DNA from: Gemmatimonadetes bacterium 13_1_40CM_69_22
GTDB taxonomy: Bacteria; Gemmatimonadota; Gemmatimonadetes; Gemmatimonadales; GWC2-71-9
Direction: 5' to 3'
Length of the DNA stretch: 64,000 nucleotides
Assembly: GCA_001917665.1 (NCBI GenBank)
Contig: MNEL01000042.1
Coordinates: 16,495 to 80,494, forward strand
The position numbers were made by a program, and so were the translations under genes. Below the pieces are notes generated by a model. It had not been told where the DNA came from. It saw nothing but the letters and a program-made list of their open reading frames with translations, and made no database searches. Position 1 is the stretch's first letter. Each line of letters opens with the position of its first letter. Positions 33,365 to 41,727 of the stretch are shown piece by piece.

Positions 33365-34045
33365 ATGGGTGCTCGAGCCCCCTTTGTCGCCGCGCTGTTT
33401 GCCGTTACTTCCACCGGCGCTGCTTCAGGTCAGGCGACGGGGTTGCCGGTGTATCACCGCTGGATCTTCGACGGCACCGCGTTCGCGCTGGACTTGGGCT
33501 TCGACGCTGGCGACCAGTCCAAGGGTCAGATTTCGGTGAGTGCGTTCACTGCCGGACTTGCTCGCAAGCCGTTTGCCTTCACGGCAACGTTGGCGCACAA
33601 CAACGACACCGCGGACGGCATTTCGGGCGGTATCTCGGCCGGGATCGTGGCCCGCCCAAACGAGTGGGCCGCGCTGGGTGCGGCGCAGGTGGACGCCGGG
33701 TTTTCGGCTTTCGGGGGCGTGAGGCGCATCCGCGTGCCTGTTAGCGTCGCTATCCCTCTCCTCGCTTGCTCAGGAAAACGCTTCGCCCTGATCGTGTGGG
33801 GGCGCGGGGGGATGGACGCCGAGCGAGTGTCGCGCACCGGCCAGAGCGCGACGACGAGTTACCTGCTCGGTTACGGGTTCGGCATGGACATGGAGTTGCG
33901 GAACGGCCTAGGCTTCCAGTTCGCGTTCGGGGGACAGATGGTGCGCGGCCCGGATCCGCAGCTCGGCTCCCTGGGGCTTCACTTTTCCACGAGATCGCTT
34001 CCACGGATCAGGCCGTCTGACGCTGGGGAAGGCTGCCGACTCTAG
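33365..34045 (+). CDS. predicted outer-membrane beta-barrel protein
   Basis: A 226-aa protein with a signal peptide (MGARAPFVAALFAVTSTGAASGQA). Alternating beta-strand patterns follow (FAFTATLAHNNDTADGISGGISAGIVA, FGMDMELRNGLGFQFAFGGQM). The pattern suits a small outer-membrane barrel. No family recognised. It stands alone downstream of tRNA-Phe with a 151-nt leader that contains TTGACA at 33336 but no clear -10. Confidence 0.6.
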   Translation: MGARAPFVAALFAVTSTGAASGQATGLPVYHRWIFDGTAFALDLGFDAGDQSKGQISVSAFTAGLARKPFAFTATLAHNNDTADGISGGISAGIVARPNEWAALGAAQVDAGFSAFGGVRRIRVPVSVAIPLLACSGKRFALIVWGRGGMDAERVSRTGQSATTSYLLGYGFGMDMELRNGLGFQFAFGGQMVRGPDPQLGSLGLHFSTRSLPRIRPSDAGEGCRL

Positions 34046-34176
34046 CGCGCCGGGGTAGCGGCTCCGCCTCACGGTCTAGGCGACGTCCACGCGTTTGCCG
34101 GATCGAACAAGCCTGTGAGCGAGACGATGCAGCCGCGTGACCCTCGTCACGCCGCGCGCGCTCCGCCCGGTCCATC

Positions 34177-34467
34177 GTGGTACTAATGAATGCCCGGCCC
34201 CCGACGGTTCTCGTCGTAGACGACGACGCGACGCGCGCTGGACAGCGTCTGTCGGGACTCGCCCTCTACCTGGTCATCGTGAATCGCTGGCCGGCGCTCG
34301 ACGGGCGGATAGCGATCATGACGGCGGACCCGGACGCCGCGGACGTGCGCCGTTGGTTTCAGCTCAACCGCTGCCCTGTCTTCCGCAAGCCGTTCCGTGT
34401 CGATCTCCTCGCCGGCTGGCTGGCGGCCGCACTCCGCCCCACCCGCCGTCGGGTTGGGGAGGGCTGA
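34177..34467 (+). pseudogene. internally deleted response-regulator receiver domain
   Basis: A 96-aa ORF. Residues 8-17 (PTVLVVDDDA) are the receiver N-terminus with the acidic pair. The next segment jumps to IAIMTADPDAADVRRWFQLNRCPVFRKPFRVDLLAGWL, which is the receiver C-terminal half with the conserved KPF lysine. The central strand with the phosphoacceptor Asp is missing, so about 30-40 residues seem deleted. It could be a small unphosphorylatable receiver, but decay is more likely. Confidence 0.6.
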
Positions 34468-34505
34468 ATGCGGTCTGTCGCGCGGGCGGCACATGTTGCA
34501 GGCTG

Positions 34506-34640
34506 TGTCGGCGCGACCGCGCGACGTCGTTCCTGATCTACTGGTGTTGTCCGCAGCGCGACATTCTGGTCCCGCTTTCGGCGGTGTGTCGCCAACGCGA
34601 CAATCTTGTGCCGTTTCCGAAGGCCTGTCCGCCGCCGCCC
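34506..34640 (+). repeat. degenerate 39-bp repeats carrying TGTCGC-N4-GCGACA palindromes
   Basis: TGTC half-sites at 34548, 34587 and 34626 are exactly 39 bp apart, with a looser copy near 34506. Two are completed into 16-bp inverted repeats: TGTCCGCAGCGCGACA (34548-34563) and TGTCGCCAACGCGACA (34587-34602). The 6-N4-6 layout is like Crp/FNR-superfamily operators, and the array lies directly upstream of a Crp-family gene. Confidence 0.65.
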
Positions 34641-35394
34641 TTGGCGGCCGTGTGGCCCCAATCTTGATGGCGGTGCTGTCGGGTATTTCCAGACATCGCC
34701 CGTTTCAAAGGCCGCATCTTTGGAGCTCGTCGCCAGCGAGATCGCCAAGCTGCCCGGCGTCGCGACCCGAGAGTATGGATCGGGCGAGCTGCTGCGCCCC
34801 GAGCGACTGAAGCAGCTGCACATCTACATCCGCACGGGCGCGATCGGGCTGCACGCGGCGCTGGGGCGGCCACCGCATGCGATTCTCGAGGTGTGCGGTC
34901 CCGGTTGGCTGCTGAGCCCGCCGCTGTGGGAGCCGACGCCGACCCCCGAGCCTCTACACGCCGTGGCGCTGCTTCCGACCACAACGCTGGAGCTGCCGGC
35001 CGACGTGTTCAGCCGGCATTTGGCCGCGCATGCACCGCTCGCGTCCGCCGTGGCGTCCCTCGACGCGCACCAGTACGCGTCGGCGCTGGACCACCTCGCC
35101 ATGCTCACGGTGCGCGACCCGTTGCGGCGCGTGCCGGAGGCCCTGCTGTTGCTGCTGGAGCGGCTCGGCAGCGGGCCCGACCCCGCAGCGAGCGGGCGCT
35201 TGGAAGTCAGCCAGCAGCTCATCGCCGCGTTCGCGAACTTGAGCCGCCAGACCACCAACAAGCAGCTGCGCCGGTTGGCGCGGGCGGGCCTCGTGGGCCT
35301 CGAACGCGGCGCGGTGCACGTGCGTGACCCCGTGGTGCTGCGGGATGTGGCGGCGGGAAGAGCGCCCCACGCGAGCGGTTCGTCAACGGCGTGA
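34606..35394 (+). CDS. Crp/Fnr-family transcriptional regulator
   Basis: A Crp-like regulator. After an uncertain start, the cyclic-nucleotide-type beta-roll runs from about LELVASEIAKLPGVATREYGSGELL to TLELPADVFSRHLAAH. The dimerisation helix and a C-terminal HTH follow (VSQQLIAAFANLSRQTTNKQLRRLARAGLVGLERGAVHVRD). The beta-roll is degenerate, with no clear cAMP-binding residues. The true start may be TTG at 34720, because the first 38 residues are Arg/Pro-rich and overlap repeat DNA. The palindromes upstream make autoregulation likely. Confidence 0.75.
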   Translation: MCRFRRPVRRRPWRPCGPNLDGGAVGYFQTSPVSKAASLELVASEIAKLPGVATREYGSGELLRPERLKQLHIYIRTGAIGLHAALGRPPHAILEVCGPGWLLSPPLWEPTPTPEPLHAVALLPTTTLELPADVFSRHLAAHAPLASAVASLDAHQYASALDHLAMLTVRDPLRRVPEALLLLLERLGSGPDPAASGRLEVSQQLIAAFANLSRQTTNKQLRRLARAGLVGLERGAVHVRDPVVLRDVAAGRAPHASGSSTA

Positions 35395-35537
35395 GCCTCC
35401 CTGTGTCCGTCTGTTGACAGAACCCTCGCCTTCGAACGACGAGGATCAGCCAGTGTGCAGCTTGTGCAGTTCCGCCCCGGCACCCATGTTGTACGCGGCA
35501 GGAGGCGTTGGCCGTCCGCAACCGGTTGGGCGTCACA

Positions 35538-35846
35538 ATGGCTACCAGAGTCACCGTGCAGCAGGATCCACCCGACGCGTTTCGACAGTGTCTGCGGGAG
35601 CGTGTGCGGTTGGCGCGGGAGCTCGCGGCGCTGCGCGCCGGGTTCGCGACGGTGGCCGAGCACTACGAGCGCGTTATTCGCACCATGCTCGCGCTCGGCC
35701 CGACCCTCGGCATCGAGCTGAACGACATCGGTCATCCGACCGACCCGGAGTGGGGCCCCCCCGCCCTGCTCATGTACGGCGACGAGCGCTTTCTGAAGCA
35801 CGAGCAAGCGGTTCTGGACCGGCTGCTCCGCAAGCTTCCCGACTGA
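35538..35846 (+). CDS. hypothetical protein
   Basis: A 102-aa protein (MATRVTVQQDPPDAFRQCLRERVRLARELAALRAGFATVAEHYERVIRTMLALGP...). A helical N-terminal half could form a coiled coil, and the C-terminus is GPPALLMYGDERFLKHEQAVLDRLLRKLPD. No known family is recognised. The track start at 35508 is possible, but ATG 35538 has the more regular protein start. It follows the Crp gene after a 143-nt gap that contains CCTCG/CGAGG inverted arms. Confidence 0.5.
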   Translation: MATRVTVQQDPPDAFRQCLRERVRLARELAALRAGFATVAEHYERVIRTMLALGPTLGIELNDIGHPTDPEWGPPALLMYGDERFLKHEQAVLDRLLRKLPD

Positions 35847-36034
35847 ACGCCCACCCCGCGGCTACGTCATCTCCAGCAGCACATTGAGCACGCCCCGCTG
35901 ACGGGCGCGCTCGAAACGCTTCCACCCCTTCACGCAGGTTACGCTCCTTGCCGGCGCGCCGCGGGCGGTACATCTTCGCGGGCACCCCCCCCGTTCGTCC
36001 AACGATTTCGCGGAGGTGCTCAACGCTCCCGCCA

Positions 36035-36913
36035 GTGTGGTTGCTTGCGGTGCTGACCCTGGCGGACAGCGCCCGCAGCTTCAAGGTCCCGCTCGCGCCC
36101 GGCGAGTCGCTTGCCGTGGCGACGGCCGGCGCGGGCCGGTCGGTGGTGCTCATTCCCGGGCTGTTCGGCTCCGAGTTCGGTTTTCGCCAACTGGTTCCGC
36201 TGCTCGACGCCGCCGGCTACCGCACCATTGTGATCGAGCCGCTCGGAATCGGCTCGTCCACCCGGCCGCCGCGCGCCGACTACTCGCTCACGGCGCAGGC
36301 AGACCGGATCGCCGGCGTGCTCGATTCCCTGGGGGAGCGTCAGGCGCTGATCGTGGCGCACTCGATGGGTGGGTCGGAGGCGTTCCGGCTGGCCTACCGC
36401 CGGCCCGACCTGGTGCGGGGCATGATCTCGATCGAGGGGGGCCCCACGGAGGCGGCTGTGACCCCGGCGTTCAAGCGGGCGCTCAAGTTCGCGCCCTGGA
36501 TCAAGCTGTTCGGGGGGGTCAAGCTCGTCCGGCGGAAGATCCGGAGCATGCTCATCGCGTCCTCCGGCGACACGACCTGGGTGACCGACGATGTCGTATC
36601 GGGCTACACCGCCGGCGCGGCACGCAACCTCGACGCGACGCTCAAGGCCTACTTGGCCATGGCGAACTCGCGTGAGCCCGGAAAGCTGTGGCCGCACCTC
36701 GCCGACGTCCGCTGCCCCGTGCGGCTGATCGTGGGCGGGGAGCCCCACGACGGCGACGTGAATGCGGCGGAGGTCAGGCTGCTGCAGCGGACCGTGGGGG
36801 CGTTCGCCCTTGACTCCGTGCCGGGGGCGGGTCACTTCATTCATGAAGAGCAACCCCAGGCCGTTGTCGCGGCCCTGGGCCGTCTCGAGGCGAGTCTCGC
36901 GCGGCGCCCGTGA
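36035..36913 (+). CDS. alpha/beta hydrolase, secreted
   Basis: A 292-aa alpha/beta-hydrolase. From GTG 36035 the protein starts with a signal peptide (WLLAVLTLADSARSFKVPL). The oxyanion motif VVLIPGLFGSEFGFRQLVPLL, nucleophile elbow LIVAHSMGGSEAFRLA, acid region CPVRLIVGGEPHDGD and histidine VPGAGHFIHEEQP complete the triad. Substrate unknown. The ORF-track start at 35948 adds 29 Arg/Pro-rich residues that look untranslated. It is followed 85 nt later by a glycosyltransferase. Confidence 0.85.
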   Translation: MWLLAVLTLADSARSFKVPLAPGESLAVATAGAGRSVVLIPGLFGSEFGFRQLVPLLDAAGYRTIVIEPLGIGSSTRPPRADYSLTAQADRIAGVLDSLGERQALIVAHSMGGSEAFRLAYRRPDLVRGMISIEGGPTEAAVTPAFKRALKFAPWIKLFGGVKLVRRKIRSMLIASSGDTTWVTDDVVSGYTAGAARNLDATLKAYLAMANSREPGKLWPHLADVRCPVRLIVGGEPHDGDVNAAEVRLLQRTVGAFALDSVPGAGHFIHEEQPQAVVAALGRLEASLARRP

Positions 36914-36998
36914 CGTCGAACCGAACCGCCGGGTCATGCTCTCTGGAGCCGCTCCGGCGGCGCAGGATCACCGTCAACCCTTCGCTCGCGGGACCCGA

Positions 36999-38168
36999 AT
37001 GCGCATCGCGCTCGTCGCCGAAGACTACTATCCCCAGCTCGGGGGTGTCCCCGAGCACGTTCACAACCTCGCCCTGCAGCTCAACAGCTGGGGGCACACC
37101 GCCACCGTCGTCAGCTCCCACATGGGCACCTACCCGGATGCGGCCTTCGTGCGCCGGTTGGGGACGAGCCGGGTGATCTACTCGAACGGTGGCGTCTCGC
37201 GCATCACCACCGGTTGGGGGCTGCGGCGCCAGCTCGAGGCCGTGTTCCGGGAAGGTCGCTACGACCTCGTGCACGTGCACGGTGGCCTCGCCCCGACGTT
37301 CGGGCTGGCAGCGCCGCTCGCCGCCTGGCAGGTCGGCATCCCGGTGGTCGCCACCTTCCACTCGTGGTTCGCGCGCTCGCTCGGCTGTCGCGTGTTCCGG
37401 CGACCGCTCCAGCGAATCCTCGACCGGCACGCGGCGACGATCGCGGTGAGCGAGCCGGTGGTGGCCGCGAATTCGCGGTATTTCCGTGCCCACTGGGACA
37501 TCATTCCGAACGGCGTGGACGTCGAGTTTTTCCAGCCGAACGGGCGTCGCCCCACGGACGCGCTCACGCACGGCCCGCGGCTCTTGTTCCTCGGTCGCAT
37601 CGAGCCACGCAACGGCTTGGGCACGGCGCTGGCGGCACTGCCTCGCATCCTGGCGCGCCACCCGAACGCGGTGCTCACTGTTGCCGGGGACGGCCCGTGG
37701 CGCGGCTACTACGAGCGGCGGGCGCGGGCGCTGGGCGACAGCGTGCGGTTCGTCGGGCAGGTGTTCGAGGAGCGCCCGGAGTACTACGCTGCGGCGGACC
37801 TCTACCTGTGTCCCACGACGATCGCCTCCTTCGGCGTCACGCTGCTCGAGGCGATGGCGTGCGGCACACCGATGATCGTGTCGGACAACCTGGGCTTCCG
37901 CTCGGTGATCGACGGCGGTGCCGAGGCGGTCATGGTGCCGAAGGACGATCCGGCGGCGTGGGCCGGGACGGCGCTCGAGCTGATCGCGGACCCGGAGCGA
38001 CGCCGGGCGATGGGGGAGGCGGGGCGCGCCAAGGCGGCGCGGTTCGCGTGGCCGCGGATCGCGCGGCGCGAGCTGGCGGTGTACGAGCGCGTGCTCGGCG
38101 CCCCGCCGAGCGAGCCACGCTACGTCCGCGCCGGGCGGACCTGCGCGATCGGGTCACCGAGTCGCTGA
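36999..38168 (+). CDS. GT4 family glycosyltransferase (PimA-like)
   Basis: A 389-aa GT-B glycosyltransferase. N-terminal acceptor domain: MRIALVAEDYYPQLGGVPEHVHNLALQLNSWGHTATVV, with YDLVHVHGGLAPTFGLAAPLAA. C-terminal donor domain: IIPNGVDVEFFQPNG, LLFLGRIEPRNGLGTALAAL and the GT4 signature FGVTLLEAMACGTPMIVSDNLGFRSVI. This pattern resembles phosphatidylinositol mannosyltransferases, and a lipid acceptor is plausible. ATG 36999 begins the family's usual N-terminus. It is convergent with the serpin gene (7-nt gap). Confidence 0.9.
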   Translation: MRIALVAEDYYPQLGGVPEHVHNLALQLNSWGHTATVVSSHMGTYPDAAFVRRLGTSRVIYSNGGVSRITTGWGLRRQLEAVFREGRYDLVHVHGGLAPTFGLAAPLAAWQVGIPVVATFHSWFARSLGCRVFRRPLQRILDRHAATIAVSEPVVAANSRYFRAHWDIIPNGVDVEFFQPNGRRPTDALTHGPRLLFLGRIEPRNGLGTALAALPRILARHPNAVLTVAGDGPWRGYYERRARALGDSVRFVGQVFEERPEYYAAADLYLCPTTIASFGVTLLEAMACGTPMIVSDNLGFRSVIDGGAEAVMVPKDDPAAWAGTALELIADPERRRAMGEAGRAKAARFAWPRIARRELAVYERVLGAPPSEPRYVRAGRTCAIGSPSR

Positions 38169-38174
38169 GCGGCG

Positions 38175-39425
38175 TCAGCTGGCCGCGGGGTTCATCACCC
38201 GGCCCATGAACAGGATCGTCCCCGAGAGCCGCTCGCGAATCGCAAAGACGAAGGGGTGATCCACCACAAGGGACGCGGGCAGGCTCGTGATGCCGAACTC
38301 GATCGACGTCGCGGCTGCGGCCTCGGTGCCCTGCTCGTTCACGTCGACGAACGCCTTGTGCTTCACGTTCGTGATGCAGACCCGTCCGCTCGGGTCCAGG
38401 CGCGTGAAGTCGGTCTGCCACGGGCCGCAGAACGCCGACGGCATGCCCAGGGCCGCGAGCACGTTGTTCATCGTGAGATCGTAGACGAGGGTGAACTTGG
38501 GCAGGTACACCTCGAAGGACGCCGAATCGAGCGCGGCCGTCCAGCCACTCCACCGCTCCTCGGTCAACCTCCGGACCAGCGAGTCGATCCCCGCCGGGTC
38601 GCGCGGCAGCGCGATCGTCATCGTGAACGCCCCGCCGCTGTAAGGCAGGTCGAGCACGGTGACGTCGCCGTCGCGCAGGTATCCGATCGTCACGGCACGA
38701 CCGTGCGTCATCCTCGGGACGCTCGTCGTCGCTCCAGTGGCGAGCGTGAACGGGCCCGGCGCGGTGCGGGCCGGGTCAAACTGCATCGTCCAGTCGCCCT
38801 TGAAATAGATGGCGTTGATGAGGTAGGCGACCGCGTCGTCGGGCACCGGATCCGGCACGATCGTCGGGATCTTGCCCCGCGTCTGTTCGCTGACCCAACC
38901 GTTGATCGTCGGTGCCGCGGCGGGGCTCGCGAAGTCCAGGCTCTCGACGGTGGCGTCGAAGTAGTTACGGGTCGCGTCCAGGAACCCGGGCAGGGGGTTG
39001 AACTGCTGCCGGTACCACACGGAGTTCGCGAGCGTGAACGCGACCCGTGGGTCGAGCCCGCGCAGCAGCGCGATCAAGCTGCGGTACGACTGGTTGACGT
39101 CGTCGAGCGTCATCCCGTCGAGCTGGAGCGCGCGCTGCATCTCGTCTCGCGTCGCGCCGCCGGCGCCGTTGTACGCCATACCGAGCGCCATCGCCGCACT
39201 GAGCGGCGAGATGAACAGGTTCGAGTCGGGGCCGGCCTGCCGCGCGATCTCGCGGAACAGCTTGAAGGCGAATTGGTTGTCCGCGGCGATGAGGCCGTGT
39301 TCTGCGACGCTCAGCTGGCGTGGCAGGCTGGTGATGGGTTGCGGCGCGGTCACGGGGGCTTCGTGGCACCGGGCGGCGAGCACGCCGACGGCCACGACCA
39401 GCAACGGACGGACGAGCGGTCTCAT
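38175..39425 (-). CDS. serpin (serine protease inhibitor)
   Basis: A 416-aa serpin with N-terminal signal-like segment (MRPLVRPLLVVAVGVLAARC). Hallmarks include NLFISPLSAAMALGMAYNGAGGATRDEM, INGWVSEQTRGKIPTIV, LINAIYFKGDW and the C-terminal VVDHPFVFAIRERLSGTILFMGRVMNP. The hinge and reactive loop read EQGTEAAAATSIEFGITSLP, with the small hinge residues needed for inhibitory loop insertion. Counting 17 residues from the hinge Glu puts P1-P1' near Thr-Ser. Bacterial serpins are uncommon outside a few phyla. The target protease is unknown. Confidence 0.94.
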   Translation of the reverse strand: MRPLVRPLLVVAVGVLAARCHEAPVTAPQPITSLPRQLSVAEHGLIAADNQFAFKLFREIARQAGPDSNLFISPLSAAMALGMAYNGAGGATRDEMQRALQLDGMTLDDVNQSYRSLIALLRGLDPRVAFTLANSVWYRQQFNPLPGFLDATRNYFDATVESLDFASPAAAPTINGWVSEQTRGKIPTIVPDPVPDDAVAYLINAIYFKGDWTMQFDPARTAPGPFTLATGATTSVPRMTHGRAVTIGYLRDGDVTVLDLPYSGGAFTMTIALPRDPAGIDSLVRRLTEERWSGWTAALDSASFEVYLPKFTLVYDLTMNNVLAALGMPSAFCGPWQTDFTRLDPSGRVCITNVKHKAFVDVNEQGTEAAAATSIEFGITSLPASLVVDHPFVFAIRERLSGTILFMGRVMNPAAS

Positions 39426-39466
39426 GATCTCTCCCGAGACGGGTGCGTTCCTTGCGTGACTGCCGC

Positions 39467-40321
39467 ATGACCGGCGGACCGGCCGCCGCAATCCTCGGCC
39501 TACCTAAATTACCCCCGGGACTCCGCCGCGAGGTCACAATCCAGTTCGTCGCCGCGCTGATCGCTCGCTGTTGCGTCATCGCCACGCTCGTCGCCGGCCT
39601 CCCGGCGGGGTGCCGCGCCCAGGCCCATCAGGGCCACCAGGACGCGGCCGAAATGGGGGCCATGGACTCGACGGATCAGCACGTAACCGGTGCGGCGCAC
39701 GACGCGATGAGCGGGCCGCTCGGCGCCGATCCGCACATGCTGCTCACGCCCCCCCGGCCCGCGAGTCCTATGGACTCCGCGCGCGCGGCGGCGCTCGTCG
39801 GCGCGATGCGCGCGGCACTCGCAAACTATCGCGACGTCCGCCTCGCCGAGGCGGACGGATTCCGGCAGTTTCTTCCCGGTGTGAAGCAGCCCGTCTACCA
39901 CTTCACCAATTGGCGCTGGGCCATGGGCGAGATGTTCCGCTTCGATCCTGCGAAGCCGACGTCCCTGTTGGATCGCCAACACGCGGACGGCGGATTCGTG
40001 CTGGTGGGCGCGATGGACGCCGCACCGGCCCGCGCGTCGCTCGACGAGCTCGACCGGCGCGTCCCGCTCGGTGTGGCGCGCTGGCACGAGCACGTGAACC
40101 GGTGCGTGCCGCCGCGGCGCCAGAGCCGGCGCTGGCGTGAGACGCGCGACGGAAAGCCGGTCTTCGGGCCCAATTCGCCGATCGCCACGGCGGAAGCGTG
40201 CGCGGCGGTCGGCGGGCGCTTCTTCCCCCGGATCTTTGGTTGGATGGTGCACGTGATGGCGTTCGAGGGCGACGATCCCGCGGTCATTTGGGGCGGCGGG
40301 CACGACCACCCACATTCGTGA
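39467..40321 (+). CDS. secreted protein of unknown function, His-rich tail
   Basis: A protein of about 284 aa. The N-terminus contains a signal-like stretch (FVAALIARCCVIATLVAGLPAGCRAQAHQ). The body reads MRAALANYRDVRLAEADGFRQFLPGVKQPVYHFTNW, then FDPAKPTSLLDRQHADGGFVLVGAMDAA, VARWHEHVNRCVPP and WMVHVMAFEGDDPAVIWGGGHDHPHS. Several His and paired aromatic residues and the final HDHPHS could bind metal. I recognise the YHFTNW type from hypothetical proteins but no characterised family. The stop overlaps the permease start (GTGA), implying cotranscription. The start is uncertain (39443 or 39467). Confidence 0.65.
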   Translation: MTGGPAAAILGLPKLPPGLRREVTIQFVAALIARCCVIATLVAGLPAGCRAQAHQGHQDAAEMGAMDSTDQHVTGAAHDAMSGPLGADPHMLLTPPRPASPMDSARAAALVGAMRAALANYRDVRLAEADGFRQFLPGVKQPVYHFTNWRWAMGEMFRFDPAKPTSLLDRQHADGGFVLVGAMDAAPARASLDELDRRVPLGVARWHEHVNRCVPPRRQSRRWRETRDGKPVFGPNSPIATAEACAAVGGRFFPRIFGWMVHVMAFEGDDPAVIWGGGHDHPHS

Positions 40322-41652
40322 CGTCACGCCCGGCGCTCCGGTTGGGGGCCCTGGTGGCGGTGATGTTCTTCACCGTCTCCGGTGGGCCGTTCGGCTTGGA
40401 GGGGCTCGTCGGCTCGGTGGGTCCCGGCGTGGCGATCCTGCTGCTCGTCGCGACGCCGCTCATCTACAGCATCCCCGAGACGCTGCTCATCGGGGAGCTC
40501 GCGTCGATGCTCCCCGCCGAGGGCGGCTACTACCAGTGGGTGAAGCGCGCCTTCGGGCGCTTCTGGGGGTTTTGGAACGGGTGGCTCTCCTGGGTCTATT
40601 CGCTGATCGACATGGCGATCTACCCGGTCCTGTTTCTGCAGTACCTGCGGTTCTTTGTCCCGGGGCTCGGGCCCTGGCAGGCGTGGCTCGTCGCGCTCGC
40701 GCTGATTTGGGGCGCCACGTGGCTCAACCTGCGGGGCACGCGGGTGGTGGGGATGGCGTCCGGGTGGTTCGTCGCCCTCGTGCTCGCGCCGTTCGGCGTG
40801 CTCGCGACGGTGGCGGTGGCGCGCTGGCTCGGGCAACCGACCACCCCGTTTCCCGCAACGCCGTTCCACGCAACGGATACATCGTTTCTCGGCGCCCTGG
40901 GCATCGGCGTCTCGCAGAGCATCTGGAACTACAGCGGGTGGGACAACGCGTCGACGATCGGCGGCGAGATCGAGCAGTCGTCGGCGACCTACCCGCGGGC
41001 GCTGGCGCGCACGCTGCCGCTTGTCACCGGGGTCTACCTGGTCACGATCCTTCCCGCGCTGGCGCTCACCGACTGGAAGACGTGGACCGACGGCGCATGG
41101 CCTCAGATTGCGGGGGCCGTGGTGGGCCCCTGGCTCGGCGTCTGGGTCGCCGCCGCGGGTTTGGTGAGCGCGTTCGCGCTGTTCAACGCGCTGCTCCTGG
41201 CGTACTCGCGGATCCCGCTGGTCCTGGCGCAGGACGGCTTGCTCCCAGTCGCGCTGGCCCGCACGGACGAGCGCGGCACGCCCCGCAACGCCGTGCTCGT
41301 GTCCGCGCTCGCGTACTCCGGGTTCACACTCGTGCCGTTCGGCGGCCTGCTCGCGGGCGACGTGCTGCTATACACGGCGGCCCTGGCGCTCGAGTTCGCG
41401 TCTCTGCTGCAGCTGCGGCGCGCCGAGCCCGAGCTGCGCGGCGCGTTCCGCGTGCCGGCGGGCGTCCCCGCGCTGGCGGTGCTCGCCACCCTGCCGATCC
41501 TGCTCATCGTGATCGCGGTGGGGCTCGAGATCCAGAGTCGCGAGATCGGCTTGCCCGGCGTGCTGGTGGCGGGCCTGCTCGCCGCGGTGGGGCCGGTGGC
41601 GTACGTGGTGCTCGGCGGGGGCCGGCGAACAAGGGACGGAGTGGCCGCTTAG
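40318..41652 (+). CDS. APC family amino acid permease
   Basis: A 444-aa transporter of the amino acid-polyamine-organocation superfamily with about 12 membrane helices. The first helix motif LGALVAVMFFTVSGGPFGLEGLVGSVGPGVAILLL matches the APC substrate-binding helix, followed by IGELASMLPAEGGYYQWVKRAFG. Helix 6 region GIGVSQSIWNYSGWDNASTIGGEIEQSSATYPRAL is also characteristic. Substrate is not readable. GTG 40318 overlaps the preceding stop by 4 nt. The longer frame from 40198 is in the overlapping gene. Confidence 0.92.
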   Translation: MTSRPALRLGALVAVMFFTVSGGPFGLEGLVGSVGPGVAILLLVATPLIYSIPETLLIGELASMLPAEGGYYQWVKRAFGRFWGFWNGWLSWVYSLIDMAIYPVLFLQYLRFFVPGLGPWQAWLVALALIWGATWLNLRGTRVVGMASGWFVALVLAPFGVLATVAVARWLGQPTTPFPATPFHATDTSFLGALGIGVSQSIWNYSGWDNASTIGGEIEQSSATYPRALARTLPLVTGVYLVTILPALALTDWKTWTDGAWPQIAGAVVGPWLGVWVAAAGLVSAFALFNALLLAYSRIPLVLAQDGLLPVALARTDERGTPRNAVLVSALAYSGFTLVPFGGLLAGDVLLYTAALALEFASLLQLRRAEPELRGAFRVPAGVPALAVLATLPILLIVIAVGLEIQSREIGLPGVLVAGLLAAVGPVAYVVLGGGRRTRDGVAA

Positions 41653-41727
41653 GCGGTTTTTCCCACCTCCTTGCGAAGTTCGCGAATCGCCTACAAGCTA
41701 GCCCCCTACTCCGTTCCTGGCGGATCC

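Noticed and set aside
34137-34667. 176-aa plus-strand ORF across the 39-bp repeats
   Set aside because: It only translates the repeat DNA and the other frame of the receiver fragment; no start signal or homology.
35770-36153. Minus-strand ORF and a nearby peptide ending GVLNVLLEMT as a possible gene remnant
   Set aside because: The stretch at 35863-35950 could encode a short C-terminal fragment (VKGWKRFERARQRGVLNVLLEMT), but no domain or start supports it.
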